Assembly: GCA_049318625.1 (NCBI GenBank)
Contig: JBMOGA010000078.1
Location: forward strand, 1 to 15,267
DNA length: 15,267 nucleotides
Source: JBMOGA01 sp049318625
GTDB taxonomy: Bacteria > Pseudomonadota > Alphaproteobacteria > Rhizobiales > Hyphomicrobiaceae
Reading direction: 5' to 3'
A model generated the notes under the pieces. That model saw nothing but the letters and a program-made list of their open reading frames with translations. It ran no database searches and was not told where the DNA came from. The translations under genes and the position numbers were made by a program. Numbering within the stretch: position 1 is the stretch's first letter; each line of letters starts with the position of its first letter. Shown here piece by piece: positions 14,674 through 15,267 of this stretch.

Positions 14674-14684
14674 AAAAAGCGAAC
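14670..14684 (-). promoter_or_regulatory. LexA (SOS) box 2, GAAC-N7-GAAC
   Basis: GAACAAAAAGCGAAC is the same LexA operator in the opposite orientation, 40 bp from box 1 (start to start). It overlaps the -10 region and ends 18 bp before the GTG start. Confidence 0.85.
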
Positions 14685-14702
14685 TCAACAGAGAGCTTCG
14701 CT

Positions 14703-15143
14703 GTGTCCTCGGTGCTCCCCTTTCCAACGCCGGCGTCCGTTGCGGCCCCCTCGCAAGGTGCGGCCGCGCCGTCCGCGCGCGCAGGGGCAGGCCGCAGCGC
14801 CGTGCTGGCGGATCTGACCCGGCGCATCCGCTGTATCGAGCGGACCCAGGCGCCGGATGGTTTTCTCCGACCCCCTCGAGAGGACGGAGACGGTGGCGGT
14901 CCCCCTCCCTCATCCCCGCCGTCACCGTCTCCGCCTCTCGCCCTCGCCGCGCAGGGATCGCGCTGGACGCTCGGCCCCGCCCCGCTCGGCGATCTGAGTG
15001 CGCCGGGCGGCCTCGACGAAGGCGCGACCTACGAGATCAAGCCGGGTCTGGCGGCCGGGGCGGTGCCTGCGGCCGACCTGGCGACGCGCTGGGCGGCGGT
15101 CCAGGCTTTCGCGGCGATGCTGGCGATCCGGCGCCTGGACGGT
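14703..15143 (+). CDS. imuA: ImuA-like SOS mutagenesis protein, 3' end missing
   Basis: ImuA is a RecA-related accessory protein of the ImuA-ImuB-DnaE2 translesion mutasome. The frame starts at GTG, 7 nt after an AGAGAG site, 18 bp past LexA box 2. The product has a variable N-terminus, then VLADLTRRIRCIE (about 34-46), the usual N-terminal helix of ImuA; a proline- and glycine-rich linker (about 52-80) encoded by a palindrome; and SRWTLGPAPLGDL, then GGLDEGATYEI and AVQAFAAMLAIRRL, which resemble the start of the RecA-like core of ImuA. The Walker A region itself is weak, so the name rests partly on the SOS boxes. ImuA-like sequence ends near RRLDG at about 15143; the frame stays open to the window end but beyond that point reads an antisense glycosyltransferase. 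About 147 of the roughly 250 residues are present. Confidence 0.6.
14877..14940. repeat. Long imperfect palindrome inside the imuA-like gene
   Basis: The left arm (14877-14899) and right arm (14916-14940) share CGAGAGG and CGGAGACGGTG in inverted orientation. They are interrupted only by a bulged A at 14884 and by a 3-nt length difference near the loop. The loop is about 16 nt and C/T-rich. No T-run follows, so it is not a simple terminator. It encodes the low-complexity linker of the ImuA-like protein (PREDGDGGGPPP and a serine-proline run). Confidence 0.75.
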
Positions 15144-15260
15144 CTCGCCCGGGATCCCCGCGCGCTTGAGGTATGCGGCAGCCTTATGGATGCATCGCGC
15201 AATCGTCTCCGCCTCGTTAAGGCAGGGCATCAAAATGGTCAATTCAATCGCGTCACCCAT
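15144..15260 (-). pseudogene. 5' end of a family 2 glycosyltransferase gene, broken at the imuA junction
   Basis: The 39 readable residues begin MGDAIELTILMPCLNEAETIA and continue RCIHKAAAYLKRAGIPGE. This is the first strand, the MPCLNE nucleotide-binding motif and first helix of GT-A glycosyltransferases of family 2, dolichol-phosphate-mannose-synthase-like. Homologues continue with a strand and the ADNGSTDGS motif; here the frame instead reads TVQAPDRQHRR and later arginine-rich antisense sequence of the imuA-like gene. The ATG at 15260 follows AGGGGAG at the window edge. The fragment cannot be functional as it stands. Whether the break is genomic or an assembly join is not decidable here. 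Confidence 0.65.
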
Positions 15261-15267
15261 CTCCCCT

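Overview
The window looks like high-GC alphaproteobacterial DNA. Two direct-repeat SOS boxes of the alphaproteobacterial form GTTC-N7-GTTC, a single-chain indolepyruvate ferredoxin oxidoreductase of 1159 residues, and a Zur-type dyad in front of zinc genes all fit that class. A member of the Rhodospirillales or a relative is a reasonable guess; the species cannot be named from sequence alone.

Left part (1-2497), accessory in character: a 45-codon remnant of a pyridoxamine-5'-phosphate-oxidase-family gene; three tandem copies of a 93-94 bp repeat, each holding a hairpin plus T-run that would terminate minus-strand transcription; a minus-strand gene for a four-helix membrane protein with a long coiled coil and a C-terminal winged-helix domain like that of D5/P4-type primases; then about 700 bp of non-coding, less GC-rich DNA holding a cluster of near-consensus DnaA boxes around an AT-rich palindrome. 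This resembles part of a replicon or integrated element, but no integrase, Rep or Par gene is visible.

Middle part (2498-9786), mostly housekeeping: an exported peptidoglycan-binding-like protein, cutA (minus), nadK and a MaoC-like hydratase (plus, tightly coupled), the large indolepyruvate ferredoxin oxidoreductase (minus, ending 3 bp from the MaoC gene), and an exported L,D-transpeptidase closed by a strong bidirectional terminator.

Metal part (9883-14625): znuA (minus) and a divergent plus-strand series (DUF1007 protein, NicO-type permease with a loop carrying about 39 histidines, a thioredoxin-fold protein that has lost its cysteines, and a Tat-exported DctP-like binding protein). A 17-bp dyad between the two directions is a good candidate Zur operator. 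The ZnuA and DUF1007/NicO proteins would act in the periplasm and inner membrane in zinc (or nickel/cobalt) handling under zinc limitation; whether the last two genes belong to the same unit is inference.

Right end (14626-15267): two oppositely oriented SOS boxes bracket a promoter in front of an imuA-like DNA-damage gene. That gene carries a long imperfect palindrome inside its coding sequence. Near 15143 it is cut by the reversed 5' end of a family 2 glycosyltransferase gene, which marks a rearrangement or a chimeric assembly join.
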